NCBI RefSeq assembly: GCF_900188165.1
Contig: NZ_FZOS01000008.1
Span: 62,001-126,000 of the forward strand
DNA: 64,000 bases
Origin: Edaphosphingomonas laterariae
GTDB taxonomy: Bacteria > Pseudomonadota > Alphaproteobacteria > Sphingomonadales > Sphingomonadaceae
Direction of reading: 5' to 3'
Shown here: piece after piece, positions 50,754-60,458 of the stretch
Position numbering within the stretch: the stretch's first letter is position 1
How the letters are laid out: each line of letters begins with the position of its first letter
Translations under genes and position numbers: made by a program
Notes under the pieces: model-generated
The model's database searches: none
Seen by the model: only the letters and a program-made list of their open reading frames with translations
What the model was told of the DNA's origin: nothing

Positions 50754-53700
50754 GTCGTGGACACCGTTCCCTTGATCCAGCACCCGCTCTCGATCGGGAT
50801 GCCGCTCCACCCGCTGCCATCGATCCGAAACTTCATCAGCACGTCGGTGCCGGTGGCGTTGACGAACGTGGTCGATGGCGACGCCGCCCAACCCTCCGAC
50901 GGGCCATAGGCGGCCGACGCCGTTGCCCGGACCGTCCAGGTGGTCGAGCCCGACGGCGCCGACAGGATTTGGACCACCGCGGTGCCGCTGGTGGTTGTGC
51001 CCGTATATTGGATGCGACCCTGCAGGTTGCAGGAGCCATAGGCCGGCACGAGTACCGTGATGGTTTCCGTCCGGCCGCCGGTGAACGTGCCCGTCGGCGA
51101 GACGCCGTCGCGGGTCTGCGTCACCTCCAGCACGCGGGTCTGCGAAACGCCATCATATGTTGCGGTGACCGACAGCGTGGCGTTGATGGCCGTCACGTCC
51201 GTCACCGTGATCAGGCCCGCCGCGCTGATCGTCGCCGCGCAGTCCGTCGGCGTGATCGAGTAGGTGGACGATGCTTCGACGGGCGTGTTGCCGTGGCGGA
51301 CAATGGTCTGCGAGGTTTTGGGCAGCGCTCCCGATTTGGGCACGCCTGTCGATGAGCAGGCAACGGGGATGATTCCCGGCGAAAAGGCCATAGAGAGCGG
51401 GCTAGTCCCAGGCGTACCGGCAGGACCCTCGAACCGCTTGGCCACCTGCCACGTCCAGTTCGCGCCTGCGTTGGGCCGGCTGCCAAAGCTCACCCAGATC
51501 GGGTCGGCACCGGCGGGCACGCCGCCGGTGTCCGAATACCAACCCGCCGGCACAGTCGCCGACGCCGATGGCGTGGCCGGCTGCGAGGCAGACCGGCGGA
51601 AGATCATGTCAACGGCCGACCCCTCTTGAGCCAGCAGGCCGACGCCAGCCCAAGTCGGGGTGGCCGTGCCGCCGATGCCCTGCACCGCCACCGTGCCCGT
51701 TGCCGCATAAAGCGGATCGTTGCCGGCGGGGATGCTAGCCGACCAGCTCGATGGCGGTGTCAGCACCCCCGTCGTGAAATTATAGCTTCCGCCGGAGGGC
51801 ATGGCCGGCGCCGATGTGCCGCGGCGATAGACGGTCAGTTCGGCGATCGACAGGCCGTCGGCCCCATCCTTGACCTTCGCCAGCGATCCGCTGGCGGTAA
51901 ACACGGCGCCATCGCAGGCGACTGCGCGGAGCACCACACCACCGGTGGAGCCCTTCGCCGCGTTGAAATTCGCGGCCGTCATCGAGACTTCCGGCCCGGC
52001 CATGGCCGTGATCCCGGTCGCGCCCGTCTTGATGTAGGTCCGCGCCAGCCCCCCTTCGAGCAATTGCCCCCCCCAGACCACAATCGAACCCGTGGCGGTG
52101 ACGTCCAGCGTGGGGAACGAGGCCGTGAAGCCCGAGGCCGGGAACAGGATCAATAGAAACGTGGTGTTTCCCAAACTGTTGTTCGGGAGCGGCATGACGA
52201 CGCGCCAATAATCGCCATAATCCTCGACGGAATGCGGCGCCCCGCCCGTCCAGCCCGTCTCAACCGCCTCGCCGGTGTCCGTGTTAATCGCCAAGCGGCA
52301 CATCGCAGTGGCGCCACCCTGATACTGGATGCCTACCTGCGGAAAGGTGGTAGCCCCGACCGTTTTCTTCAGGAAGATCGAACCGGTGCGCCACACGCCA
52401 TCATTCGCGACGGTGATCGGGTTGTAGATATACGCATCGTCGGTGGCGGTCGCGCTGGTGATCGTGTCGGCGGTCAACGTGCCGTCAGGGGCGACATGGG
52501 TGTTCGGCGAAACGGCGGTGCCGAATGCCACGGACCAATAAGCCGCGGCGCTCAGATCCTGCGACATTGGCATCAGGTTGGTGACGCTACCGTAGATCGA
52601 ATTGATATAGCTGACCGGGTTGAGCAAATTGCCGGCAGCATCCTCCAGCTGCCACAATATGTCGCCGTTGATTTTGTCAGCCGTCGCCCGAAACGTCGTG
52701 GTCTGCACGGCGGGGCTGATCGCATCCAGCCGGTCATAGGTAATGACGCGCTTGTCCTGCTCAACGAACAGGCTTTTGGCCACCGGCGCGACGGCGGCAA
52801 AGGCGATTCCATCCACGGTGTAGCCATCCGGCGCGGACGACACCATGCCATAAAGCCGCTGATTGGGATGGTCGGGCGCGTGGCTGGCAAGCACTACCTC
52901 GCGCCCGTCGCGGATGCGGAAATACTCGACACGGTAATCGTTCGAGCGGCTGCCAATCAGATCGCCCGCCTGGCATTGGCCGAGCGGCGCCTGATAGACG
53001 CCCCGCCGATAATAATGGAGCTCACCGGCGATCGCATAGATGTTGTAATCGCCGGTATTGTAATGGCCCGCCGCGCCCGGCGCCGTGGTCAGGCCGACCA
53101 TGAAATCATGGTGGCCCGCCGGCACGCGCGCGAGCATCTGCGCCGCGTCCTTATAGGCGATCGACGTATGCGCCCCGCCGTTCCAGCCGCTGGCCGTTTT
53201 CGTGACGGAGGTCGGCGTCACCGTCGCCGATCCCTCGGCCACCAGCGTATAGGCCCCCGCGCCATCCGCGCCCGGGGTGCCGGCCAGCGGCGGCGACGTC
53301 GTCACCGGGCCGAGGATAAGCCGCGCGCCATATTCGCCGCGCAGGCGATAGGTGATCGACACCTGATATTGCGTGTCGCCCGTGACGGAGGTGACTTCGA
53401 GCTTGCGGATTCCGGTGGGCGTCACGCCCGCGCCGATCCAGTCGTCATCCGGCCCCTGCGTACCGGTATAGGGCCGATATTCGAACACGATCGCGTCGGT
53501 GCCGATGCTGGCGCTCTCGCCGCCGATCACCAGCGCCGGGATTTCCTCCGCGCCATTGACGATCGACGTGGCCGTGATCGCCCATTCTGCCGTGGTGGGC
53601 GTCGGCACCAGCGCCGGGCCCGACACGCCTGCCGTGGGCGGCGGCGTGGTGGTCTGCCCCAGCGCGAACGGATGCTTGCCTGCGGTTTCCGAGCGCGCAG

Positions 53701-55138
53701 AAAAGCTGACGATGCCGCTGGCCGGGCTCAGCGATCGATCGAGCAGCAGCACGGTCTGCCCGTTCAGGCCGATTTCCGGGATGTTCACCGTCACCACGTC
53801 GCCGGGCTTGTAGCCGTAGAAACGCAACTTCAGCGGCAGGTCGATCGGGCCGAACTCGCGACTGTCCTCGATATCGTATCGCGCCAGCTGCGCGGCCTGC
53901 CCGGCCTGCTGGACCAGCGAATATTCGATCTCGCGCGTGCGCGGCCCGCCGTCGAAGGTGACATGCGCCGGCACGTCGACCAGCTTCGCGGGCACGATCT
54001 CCCAGCTATGCGCCTCCGATCGGTAGCGCGGCACCACGCCGTTGATGCGATCGCGCCGGGGCTGGGTGGCGGTCAGCTTCGCGCCGCCGGCCAGATCGTT
54101 GGTGGTGACCGTGGTCAGCGACACGCGCGGCGTGTTGACGATGCAGCTGATCTTGGCGCCCAGCGCGATGGGGAACCCGCCGCCGGCCTGGCACATCGCC
54201 TTCAGCGCATTCCACTTCGTGTCGGGCCGCGAGGTGACCTGCCCGCCGATCTTCCAGCCATTGGCGTCGGCCACGTTCGCCGCCTCGACGTACGCCGCCA
54301 CGTCGACACCCGCGATCGGCGCGCCGATGCCGATCACGCGCTTGCCATTCTGCCAGCGGCCAAGGCACCAGGTCAGCGCATGGAGCCAAGGATTCTCGGA
54401 ATAGACATAGGTCGATTCCACCAGCGCGCGGCAGGCGCCCGATCCACCGGGATAGGTGCTGTCGAGGCGGGGGTCATAGACCTTCACGCCCCGCACCAAC
54501 CACGCCGCCTTGGGCTCGCGCGTCAGCTGCGTCTTGCCCTTCGCGTCGAATTTCAGCGTCAGCATCGTCGCGGCATAGCCGGACAGCTTGGACGATGAGG
54601 TCCAGCCCGGGATCGCCCCGGCGGGGGACGTGAGCGCCGATGCCTCGGGCGTCGCGCCCAGCTGGTGGCGGTGCCAGATCAGGCCGTTGAGCTTGCCCGG
54701 CAGCGATCCCCCGGTGACCGTCTGCGCGGCATCATCCAGATACAGCCCGTCCATCGCTTGGATGGGTCCACCGGCGGACAACACGGTGACGATCGACTGA
54801 TAGGCGTTGTCCGAACCATAGGCGTAGCGGAACACGATATTGCCGCTGACCCGGGTCCGGCCCATCACATAGGGCAATCCGGCGTTCGGGTCCGACTGCC
54901 ACGATGTCTGCATGCCCGAGAGGCCGCCGGGCTTCTTGGCCGTCAGATTGGCGGCGAGGGTCAGTCCGGCAGATACCGTCGCAAGCGTCGACAGAGACAC
55001 GCCGACCACGGCCGTAGCCGCTGTGATGCCCGTCGAAAGCGCAACGCCACTGGCCAAGGCAAGGCCGGCGCCCGCAGTCGCAACCGCGATGGCCGCGACG
55101 CCGACCACCATGGCCGCCGTTCTCAGGACTTTGGACAC
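50750..55138 (-). CDS. Phage tail tip / host specificity protein (J-like)
   Basis: The 1462-residue protein is the largest in the window. It has an N-terminal Ala/Gly-rich hydrophobic stretch (about 5-65) and a J-type region with SDPNAGLPYVMGRTRVSGNI and EIEYSLVQQAGQAAQLARYD. Fibronectin-like and carbohydrate-binding-like beta domains follow to the C-terminus. It should sit at the tail tip and determine host recognition. It overlaps the DUF6950 gene by 16 bp upstream and the 126-residue gene downstream. Confidence 0.87.
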   Translation of the reverse strand: MSKVLRTAAMVVGVAAIAVATAGAGLALASGVALSTGITAATAVVGVSLSTLATVSAGLTLAANLTAKKPGGLSGMQTSWQSDPNAGLPYVMGRTRVSGNIVFRYAYGSDNAYQSIVTVLSAGGPIQAMDGLYLDDAAQTVTGGSLPGKLNGLIWHRHQLGATPEASALTSPAGAIPGWTSSSKLSGYAATMLTLKFDAKGKTQLTREPKAAWLVRGVKVYDPRLDSTYPGGSGACRALVESTYVYSENPWLHALTWCLGRWQNGKRVIGIGAPIAGVDVAAYVEAANVADANGWKIGGQVTSRPDTKWNALKAMCQAGGGFPIALGAKISCIVNTPRVSLTTVTTNDLAGGAKLTATQPRRDRINGVVPRYRSEAHSWEIVPAKLVDVPAHVTFDGGPRTREIEYSLVQQAGQAAQLARYDIEDSREFGPIDLPLKLRFYGYKPGDVVTVNIPEIGLNGQTVLLLDRSLSPASGIVSFSARSETAGKHPFALGQTTTPPPTAGVSGPALVPTPTTAEWAITATSIVNGAEEIPALVIGGESASIGTDAIVFEYRPYTGTQGPDDDWIGAGVTPTGIRKLEVTSVTGDTQYQVSITYRLRGEYGARLILGPVTTSPPLAGTPGADGAGAYTLVAEGSATVTPTSVTKTASGWNGGAHTSIAYKDAAQMLARVPAGHHDFMVGLTTAPGAAGHYNTGDYNIYAIAGELHYYRRGVYQAPLGQCQAGDLIGSRSNDYRVEYFRIRDGREVVLASHAPDHPNQRLYGMVSSAPDGYTVDGIAFAAVAPVAKSLFVEQDKRVITYDRLDAISPAVQTTTFRATADKINGDILWQLEDAAGNLLNPVSYINSIYGSVTNLMPMSQDLSAAAYWSVAFGTAVSPNTHVAPDGTLTADTITSATATDDAYIYNPITVANDGVWRTGSIFLKKTVGATTFPQVGIQYQGGATAMCRLAINTDTGEAVETGWTGGAPHSVEDYGDYWRVVMPLPNNSLGNTTFLLILFPASGFTASFPTLDVTATGSIVVWGGQLLEGGLARTYIKTGATGITAMAGPEVSMTAANFNAAKGSTGGVVLRAVACDGAVFTASGSLAKVKDGADGLSIAELTVYRRGTSAPAMPSGGSYNFTTGVLTPPSSWSASIPAGNDPLYAATGTVAVQGIGGTATPTWAGVGLLAQEGSAVDMIFRRSASQPATPSASATVPAGWYSDTGGVPAGADPIWVSFGSRPNAGANWTWQVAKRFEGPAGTPGTSPLSMAFSPGIIPVACSSTGVPKSGALPKTSQTIVRHGNTPVEASSTYSITPTDCAATISAAGLITVTDVTAINATLSVTATYDGVSQTRVLEVTQTRDGVSPTGTFTGGRTETITVLVPAYGSCNLQGRIQYTGTTTSGTAVVQILSAPSGSTTWTVRATASAAYGPSEGWAASPSTTFVNATGTDVLMKFRIDGSGWSGIPIESGCWIKGTVSTT

Positions 55139-55560
55139 GGCGGGACTCTCCAGGCGGTGTTCATCGCGATCATCTGCATCACCTCGGCGCCGTCATGGCC
55201 TTCGGCCCAACCGATGATGCGGCCATTGCCGAGCACGACGGCAAGCGCGCCGAACGCATCCTCGCCATCGGCCTGCACGATATCGCCGACGATCGCGGCT
55301 GCCGGCGGGATGCGCTCCAGCCCCAGCGTGTCGAGCGCTTCCGCCAGCGACGCGAAACCGGCGCGCGCCAGCGCGCGCCGGGCGCCCAGCGCGGAGGAAT
55401 AGCTGCCGCCCCGGGCAAGCGCCGGCTTGTAGCCCAGCTGGCGAAGGTGGAAGGCGGCGAGACGGCAGCAATCATAGCGGCCGAAACGGAAGGGCTGGCC
55501 ACGATAGCGATCGAGCGTGGCCTGCGCCGCATCCCGGCGCGCTTCCAGCACGGGCTTCAT
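55123..55560 (-). CDS. DUF6950 family phage protein (NlpC/P60-like)
   Basis: The 145-residue protein has the conserved RFGRYDCCRLAAFHL with the Cys expected at the active site of NlpC/P60-type peptidases, and AAIVGDIVQADG plus NGRIIGWAEGHDGAEVM. The GTA counterpart is a cell-wall peptidase of the tail. It starts in an ATGA-type overlap at 55557-55560 with the upstream tail gene. Confidence 0.8.
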   Translation of the reverse strand: MKPVLEARRDAAQATLDRYRGQPFRFGRYDCCRLAAFHLRQLGYKPALARGGSYSSALGARRALARAGFASLAEALDTLGLERIPPAAAIVGDIVQADGEDAFGALAVVLGNGRIIGWAEGHDGAEVMQMIAMNTAWRVPPCPKS

Positions 55561-56207
55561 ACGAACTGATTCCGCGCCCAGTCGGCGAGGCCGCCGAACC
55601 CGCCGAAATACTGGGTCACGGCGGGCACCGGCGCCTGCATGCCCCAATAGATCTGGTCGATCACGCCGGTGACGGCGGACAGGCCGGTTTCGCCGGGCCA
55701 GATCGATTGATGGAAGCTGTCGGTCAGGCGCGCGCCTTCGTCGAGCTCGAACAGCCGGTCGAAGACGGAGCCGACCTCATATTCCAGCGTGCGGCCATTT
55801 TCGTCCGCCATCAGGTGGGGCACGTCGAGCTCGCCCAGAAATACGAGTTCGGGGTCTGGGATCGGCGCGCCGGTCGCCTCGTCCACCGCGCCGATCCACA
55901 GCGACACGGGCGAGCCCTGCATACTCGGCGCGGCCAGGCTGGCGGCAGCGGCGTCGCTGGCCGGGTTCAGCGTGATCGATAGCCGCGGCGCCTGCTCGCT
56001 GCTCCCGTCCCGCAGATCGTCGATCGCGGCCAAGGCGCCATAGGTCGGATCGCGGCCGACGAAGCTGTTCCACGGCGCGCCCTTCAACGCGCCCGAACCG
56101 TCGAGCAGCTTCAGGCTATAGCCGGGTAGGTCGATCTGGATTGCGCCAAAGACGGTGACCACGGCGCCAGCAAGCGCCGCGTCCATCTGCGCGGTGAACT
56201 GGGTCAT
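55557..56207 (-). CDS. Phage distal tail protein
   Basis: The 216-residue protein starts MTQFTAQMDAALAGAVVTVF and contains DLPGYSLKLLDGSGALKGAP and LYEVGSVF-type beta strands, with WGMQAPVPAVTQYFGGFGGL near the end. It lies between two other tail genes with 4-bp overlaps on both sides. It resembles distal-tail or baseplate hub proteins of GTA-like phages by position and size. Sequence alone does not give a named family. Confidence 0.7.
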   Translation of the reverse strand: MTQFTAQMDAALAGAVVTVFGAIQIDLPGYSLKLLDGSGALKGAPWNSFVGRDPTYGALAAIDDLRDGSSEQAPRLSITLNPASDAAAASLAAPSMQGSPVSLWIGAVDEATGAPIPDPELVFLGELDVPHLMADENGRTLEYEVGSVFDRLFELDEGARLTDSFHQSIWPGETGLSAVTGVIDQIYWGMQAPVPAVTQYFGGFGGLADWARNQFV

Positions 56208-56803
56208 TCCGCCTCGCTGATCGTGAAATCGGGGATCTGGGTGAATGGCTCGCGCAGCACCTCCCAATCGATCTGGCCGCCGGTCAGGAAGCCTTCGATC
56301 TTGGGCGCCGCGAATTCGCAGACGGCATTGTCGGGCGGGGACACCCGGATCATTGGCATGATCGGCAATGCCATCTGCCCACTGCCATTGGCCGTCGTCG
56401 CGGTGCGGGCCGAATAGAGGTAGCGCCGACTGCCGATGATGATCGAAAAGAACTGGCCTTCGCGCACCTGATAGCCGGCGGCGAACCCGTCCAGGTTGAT
56501 CGTCATGCCGGTCTGGCCAGCGCCATTGACCAGCGGTGCGCCGGGGCTGCCGATGGTCAGGCCGTCCTGCGGAAATGTGATGATCGCGCCGTCGCGCTGG
56601 GCCTGGCGCAGCCGGGCCGCATAGATCCGGCCCAGCGGCTCGGATCGCATCAGCGGCAACCGCACGGTCAGCGCATGGCGCGTGCCCAGCCGGTTCAACT
56701 TCTGCGCGGCCGAACCCGGCCCGCCCGCCAGCACGGCGCCGGCATCGATCAGCGAAGGGGTCGCCCCGCGGATGCCGGGCGTCGAGGGGAGGAGGATAGC
56801 CAT
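56204..56803 (-). CDS. Phage tail protein following the tape measure gene
   Basis: The 199-residue protein starts MAILLPSTPGIRGATPSLID and is beta-rich, with QREGQFFSI-like strands and RRYLYSARTATTANGSGQ. In siphoviruses the gene after the tape measure encodes the distal tail protein, which is the likely role. It overlaps the tape measure stop by one base and the next gene by four. Confidence 0.7.
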   Translation of the reverse strand: MAILLPSTPGIRGATPSLIDAGAVLAGGPGSAAQKLNRLGTRHALTVRLPLMRSEPLGRIYAARLRQAQRDGAIITFPQDGLTIGSPGAPLVNGAGQTGMTINLDGFAAGYQVREGQFFSIIIGSRRYLYSARTATTANGSGQMALPIMPMIRVSPPDNAVCEFAAPKIEGFLTGGQIDWEVLREPFTQIPDFTISEAE

Positions 56804-58719
56804 TAGCGGAGCGTCTGCATTGCGCGGCGGTTGAGGCGCTGTTCGGCCATGCTGGCGCCCCCGGCCGCACCGCGCGCGGCGGCAGCGGCGGCCAGCGGGG
56901 CGGCCGCCACCCGCACATGCGTGTCGAACAGTGCCGACTTGTCGATCTGCACCGTCACCAGCTGGCTGCCACCGCCACCCCAGCCCCCCATCAGCGCATG
57001 ATTGGGGACGACAACGCCGGGCACCTTGGGGATGAACAGTTCGGGCCCGCGCTCGCCGACAACGCTGATCTTGCCCACCGGCGGCGTCCCGCCATTGGCA
57101 AAGCCGAGGCCCGAGAACAGCGACGAGGATCCACTCAGGAATCCGCGAAACAGGCTGCCCCCCGATCCGCCGGGATTGATCAGCTCCATCAGGCCGGATT
57201 CCACCAGCGCGGCGGCAGCCCGCTTGAAGCTGTTTTCGAGCACGTCGCCCAGATTGTCGCCATAGATGGCGGCATCCGCGAGGCCCGCGGCCAGGTCACG
57301 AGTGAAGCTCTCTTCAAACTCCGCCAGGCGCTGCATTTCCTCGGGCGGGATGATCTCGGGGAGCTCGGAAATCTGCCCCGCGAGCAGGTCCATGTTCTGG
57401 CTTGCCTCAAGGACAAGAATGGGAAGCTCTTCGATTCCCAGATCCTGCATAAGGTTTTTACCAGCCGCACGGCGCAGATCGGCGAAGCTCGATTGCGCCG
57501 ATAGCCCTGCCTTTTCGGCGGCGTCGATTAGCGCAAGCGCGTCGCGGTAATCTTTGCCGGCGCCAGCTTCCGCATCAAGATTGCCTTCAAGGGACGCGAA
57601 ACGCTCGCTGAGCGAAGGCCCGGTTCGTCCGCTCTTGCCACGCCCACGGCTCGGGGCCTTTGGCTTAACCGTGGGCAACTCGCCGGACGTGGGAGGCTCG
57701 GGCAGCGTAGGGCGATCGGCCTGCCCCTCCCAGCGCACGCGCCCACCTCCGCGTGGGAGAGGGCGTCGGGTATCGCGGCCGATCTCGAATAGGCCGGGAA
57801 TACCCCACACATGTTCATAGCCAGAATTGGCGCGCTTGATCTCCTGATCGCGGTTCATCTGTGTTTGCCAGCGGCCCCAATTAGCTGCGGCTTCAGCGGC
57901 GGCCCCCGCGACACGGAATAGCTGGTCCGCAAGATAGGAGATGTTGTCCGCGTTCTCCGCGACCGCGCCAGCGATCTGCGCTTCGAGCACCTTTTTAAGC
58001 ACGGCCACCTTGTCGGCCGCGTCGTCAGCTTGCTGGATCAGACGGTCCGAAAGGACAAGGCCGAGCTCATCGGCCTGCTTCGCCAGGTCGTTGATGGCCG
58101 AGCTGCCACCCGCCAACAAGGTATCGAGCTTCTGGCCCGCCTTCCCGAATAGATCGACTTCGATCCTTGCGCGCGTAGCCGGGTCTTCAATCTTGGCTAG
58201 ACCATCGGCAATCCGCGGGATGATCTCGCCCGCCGTCAGCAGCTTGCCATTTGCATCGGTCACGCTGACGCCGATCTCGCGGAAGGCATTGACTGGCCCT
58301 TCCGAGCCCGCAGCGGCTTCGCCGATCGTGCGGGTAAGCTTGCGCAGGCCGGCGTCCATTTCATCCTGCGCCACGCCGACCTGCGTCGCGGCGTAGCGAT
58401 AGACTTGCAGATCGCGCGTGCTGACACCGATTTGCTGAGACACCTCGCCCAGCGACGATGCGTAATCGAGCCCGGCCGACGCCGCCTGCAGGAACTCTGC
58501 AACACCAAGACCCGCAATGAGCCCCACCGCCGCACCCTTCAGCAGGCCGAATCCATGGCTGATCCTGTCCGTGGCTTTGTCGATCCGGCTCAAGCTTGCG
58601 TCCATCGACGCCGCCTGCTTCTGCACGTCATTGGACAACAGGTTGAGATTACGACGGGCGAGTTCGACGGATGCGTCCACCTGAAGCAACAGCTGGCGCG
58701 TGGTCGCATCGACGGCCAT
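56803..58719 (-). CDS. Phage tail tape measure protein
   Basis: The 638-residue protein sets tail length. It has an N-terminal helical stretch, a hydrophobic segment (LLKGAAVGLIAGLGVAEFLQ, about 63-82) and a phage-minor-tail region with EVSQQIGVSTRDLQVYRYAA. The C-terminal family signature is FANGGTPPVGKISVVGERGP with ELFIPKVPGVVVPN. ATG 58719 is used because GAGG lies 8 nt upstream. An upstream GTG at 58728 is an alternative. Confidence 0.88.
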   Translation of the reverse strand: MAVDATTRQLLLQVDASVELARRNLNLLSNDVQKQAASMDASLSRIDKATDRISHGFGLLKGAAVGLIAGLGVAEFLQAASAGLDYASSLGEVSQQIGVSTRDLQVYRYAATQVGVAQDEMDAGLRKLTRTIGEAAAGSEGPVNAFREIGVSVTDANGKLLTAGEIIPRIADGLAKIEDPATRARIEVDLFGKAGQKLDTLLAGGSSAINDLAKQADELGLVLSDRLIQQADDAADKVAVLKKVLEAQIAGAVAENADNISYLADQLFRVAGAAAEAAANWGRWQTQMNRDQEIKRANSGYEHVWGIPGLFEIGRDTRRPLPRGGGRVRWEGQADRPTLPEPPTSGELPTVKPKAPSRGRGKSGRTGPSLSERFASLEGNLDAEAGAGKDYRDALALIDAAEKAGLSAQSSFADLRRAAGKNLMQDLGIEELPILVLEASQNMDLLAGQISELPEIIPPEEMQRLAEFEESFTRDLAAGLADAAIYGDNLGDVLENSFKRAAAALVESGLMELINPGGSGGSLFRGFLSGSSSLFSGLGFANGGTPPVGKISVVGERGPELFIPKVPGVVVPNHALMGGWGGGGSQLVTVQIDKSALFDTHVRVAAAPLAAAAAARGAAGGASMAEQRLNRRAMQTLR

Positions 58720-58784
58720 AACAACCACCTCATTGAAAATTAAGGATATCGTGGGTAGTTCACGCGTTCACGAGGGAGGCACAT

Positions 58785-59066
58785 GTGCGCAACGCGATCA
58801 TCACACTGCTTGAAATCGCCACTCTGATCGGCGCGTTGCTCGGCGGCTTCCTGATCTTCACGGCGTTATCGCCCGCCAACACAGCCATTCAGACCGCGGC
58901 ATCCGCCGCCGTGGGCATCGGCTTCGTTGCCGTGCCATATGCACTCGCTGCAACATTCCATCGAGCGATGATGCGTTCCAAGCTCACGGAACGCGTCCAG
59001 CGCGACGATCCCGAAAAGGGCGCGGTGATGGAATATGTGAGGGCCAAGCTTCGCGGCGAGGCCTAA
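58785..59066 (+). CDS. Small membrane protein on the opposite strand, candidate moron
   Basis: The 93-residue protein starts at GTG 58785 behind GAGGGAGG with a 5-nt spacer. It has two membrane segments (IITLLEIATLIGALLGGFLI and AVGIGFVAVPYALAATF) and a charged C-terminus. It is transcribed against the tail operon, between the tape measure and tail chaperone genes, and overlaps the latter by 4 bp. Small membrane proteins in such places often act in superinfection exclusion, but nothing in the sequence proves this. Confidence 0.6.
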   Translation: MRNAIITLLEIATLIGALLGGFLIFTALSPANTAIQTAASAAVGIGFVAVPYALAATFHRAMMRSKLTERVQRDDPEKGAVMEYVRAKLRGEA

Positions 59067-59188
59067 CCGGAGGGGGAATGCGGCCGGTTAAGTTCCTTCC
59101 GGGCCTCGCACATCGCAACAAATTCGTGATGCGTCGATCGCCAGAACTGATCCGCTGACCAGCCAAAGGCGGCCTGCGCAATACCCAT
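59063..59188 (-). CDS. Phage tail assembly chaperone, short
   Basis: The 41-residue frame starts MGIAQAAFGWSADQFWRSTH. The pattern of a hydrophobic start, GWS, then FW with a following acidic-helical stretch, matches the small GTA-type tail assembly chaperone family. Its ATG overlaps the stop of the preceding chaperone-like gene by one base (TAATG), suggesting translational coupling. Confidence 0.7.
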   Translation of the reverse strand: MGIAQAAFGWSADQFWRSTHHEFVAMCEARKELNRPHSPSG

Positions 59189-59592
59189 TAATCGCCGATA
59201 GCAGTATCGATCTGACCATTCTCTGCCACCGGCATCAGTTCCCCCTCTGCCGTCGCGCCCCCAGTCAATGCCGCCGTCAGCACGATCAGCAAGCGGGCGG
59301 ACACGCTCGGAATGCCGACCCGATAGATCAGCTTTCCCCAGCCGTCCGCCTGTCCGTGCCGCGCGCCCACGTCATCCGCCGCCGCTCCGGCGCGGATCAG
59401 TTCGGCAACCACGATCGACATCGTTTCCAGCGGCATCCGTACCGCATTCGCCATCACGGTCAGATCGCGCAGCGAATGGCCTGTAAGCTTTTCGATCGCG
59501 ATGATCGCCTCATAGCTCGGCCGGAGCACACGACGCTTTTTGCCGAGGACGATATCGACTTCGCCCCGGGCCTCGTTCGCGTGCGATGTCAC
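59188..59592 (-). CDS. GTA-like tail protein / tail assembly chaperone (GTA gp11-type)
   Basis: The 134-residue protein has EVDIVLGKKRRVLRPSYEAI and AIEKLTGHSLRDLTVMANAV, which fit the gene-transfer-agent chaperone family (Phage_TAC_11 type). It lies between the tail tube gene (4-bp overlap) and the short chaperone gene (1-bp overlap), the place of the G and GT chaperone pair in siphoviruses. Confidence 0.8.
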   Translation of the reverse strand: MTSHANEARGEVDIVLGKKRRVLRPSYEAIIAIEKLTGHSLRDLTVMANAVRMPLETMSIVVAELIRAGAAADDVGARHGQADGWGKLIYRVGIPSVSARLLIVLTAALTGGATAEGELMPVAENGQIDTAIGD

Positions 59593-60020
59593 GACGCAAA
59601 GGCCGCCAGATCATTGATTGTCGGCACCTTCGACGGCGCCGCAACGGAACTCCATGTCGACGCCTGGCGGTTCGCATGGTTCGTATCGTTGCTGCCCCAG
59701 CCGCATTCGCCCTGATAGGCGACGGTCGTTCCCTTCACGATCCGCAGCGTCGCGTTCTTCGTGGGTGAGTTACGGACGTCGATCAGCCGCTCATAGCCCG
59801 GGTCCGGCAGCTTGACCTTGCCGCTCATGTTGAAGCGGATCGTCCGGCCCGAGAATTCAACAAGGTCGAAGTCACCATCATCCTTGCTGGCCGTGTCGAA
59901 CTCGCGTGAGCTGTCGCCCCACTGAACTTCAACTTCACCGCCGATGGGATCGAAACCTTCGGTTGGCGTCATGCCGTCGCCGATTTCGACGCGCACGTTC
60001 TCACCGCGCAATACGGGCAT
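59589..60020 (-). CDS. Phage major tail tube protein (TP901-1 type)
   Basis: The 143-residue protein builds the tail tube. It starts MPVLRGENVRVEIGDGMTPT and contains EVQWGDSSREFDTASKDDGD and SGKVKLPDPGYERLID, typical of the TP901-1 tail tube family. GGAGG lies 6 nt before the ATG. Confidence 0.85.
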   Translation of the reverse strand: MPVLRGENVRVEIGDGMTPTEGFDPIGGEVEVQWGDSSREFDTASKDDGDFDLVEFSGRTIRFNMSGKVKLPDPGYERLIDVRNSPTKNATLRIVKGTTVAYQGECGWGSNDTNHANRQASTWSSVAAPSKVPTINDLAAFAS

Positions 60021-60041
60021 CTTGTTCCTCCATGCTTGGGG

Positions 60042-60458
60042 CTATTCGGCGGGTTCTGCCGAAATCTCGAAAATCATCAGGCCCAGGTAGCGGACATTGT
60101 CCGTCTCAGCCTCGGGGTCGTGGTCGGAGGCGCTGGCGGCCCAATGGCATCGTCCGAGATGCACGCCGTCGGCCGTCAACAGCTGATCGTGCAGCGCATT
60201 GAACGCGATGCGCATCAACGCCCATAATCCCGATCGGGCAGGCCCCTCGTGAAAGCATGCGATCTCGAACTGGCCGCGCGCATCGACCTCGCCCTTGCTT
60301 CCCAAATTCTCGGCATCGATCTTTCCGATGACGATATAGTCCGGACCCCGATTCGACGGGACGTGCTGGAAAACTCCAACACTGGCGGGCGCGACGGCGA
60401 TCAAGGCCGCATAGACGGCGTTCTCGATTCCTTCCTCGATCAGCACCTCAACCAACAT
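60042..60458 (-). CDS. DUF3168 family tail completion protein
   Basis: The 138-residue protein resembles DUF3168 (gp17-like tail terminator family), with GIENAVYAALIAVAPASVGV, VPSNRGPDYIVIGKI and LRIAF-like helices before DGVHLGRCHW. It overlaps the upstream HK97 gp10-like gene by 11 bp and precedes the tail tube gene, as in other siphoviruses. Confidence 0.8.
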   Translation of the reverse strand: MLVEVLIEEGIENAVYAALIAVAPASVGVFQHVPSNRGPDYIVIGKIDAENLGSKGEVDARGQFEIACFHEGPARSGLWALMRIAFNALHDQLLTADGVHLGRCHWAASASDHDPEAETDNVRYLGLMIFEISAEPAE

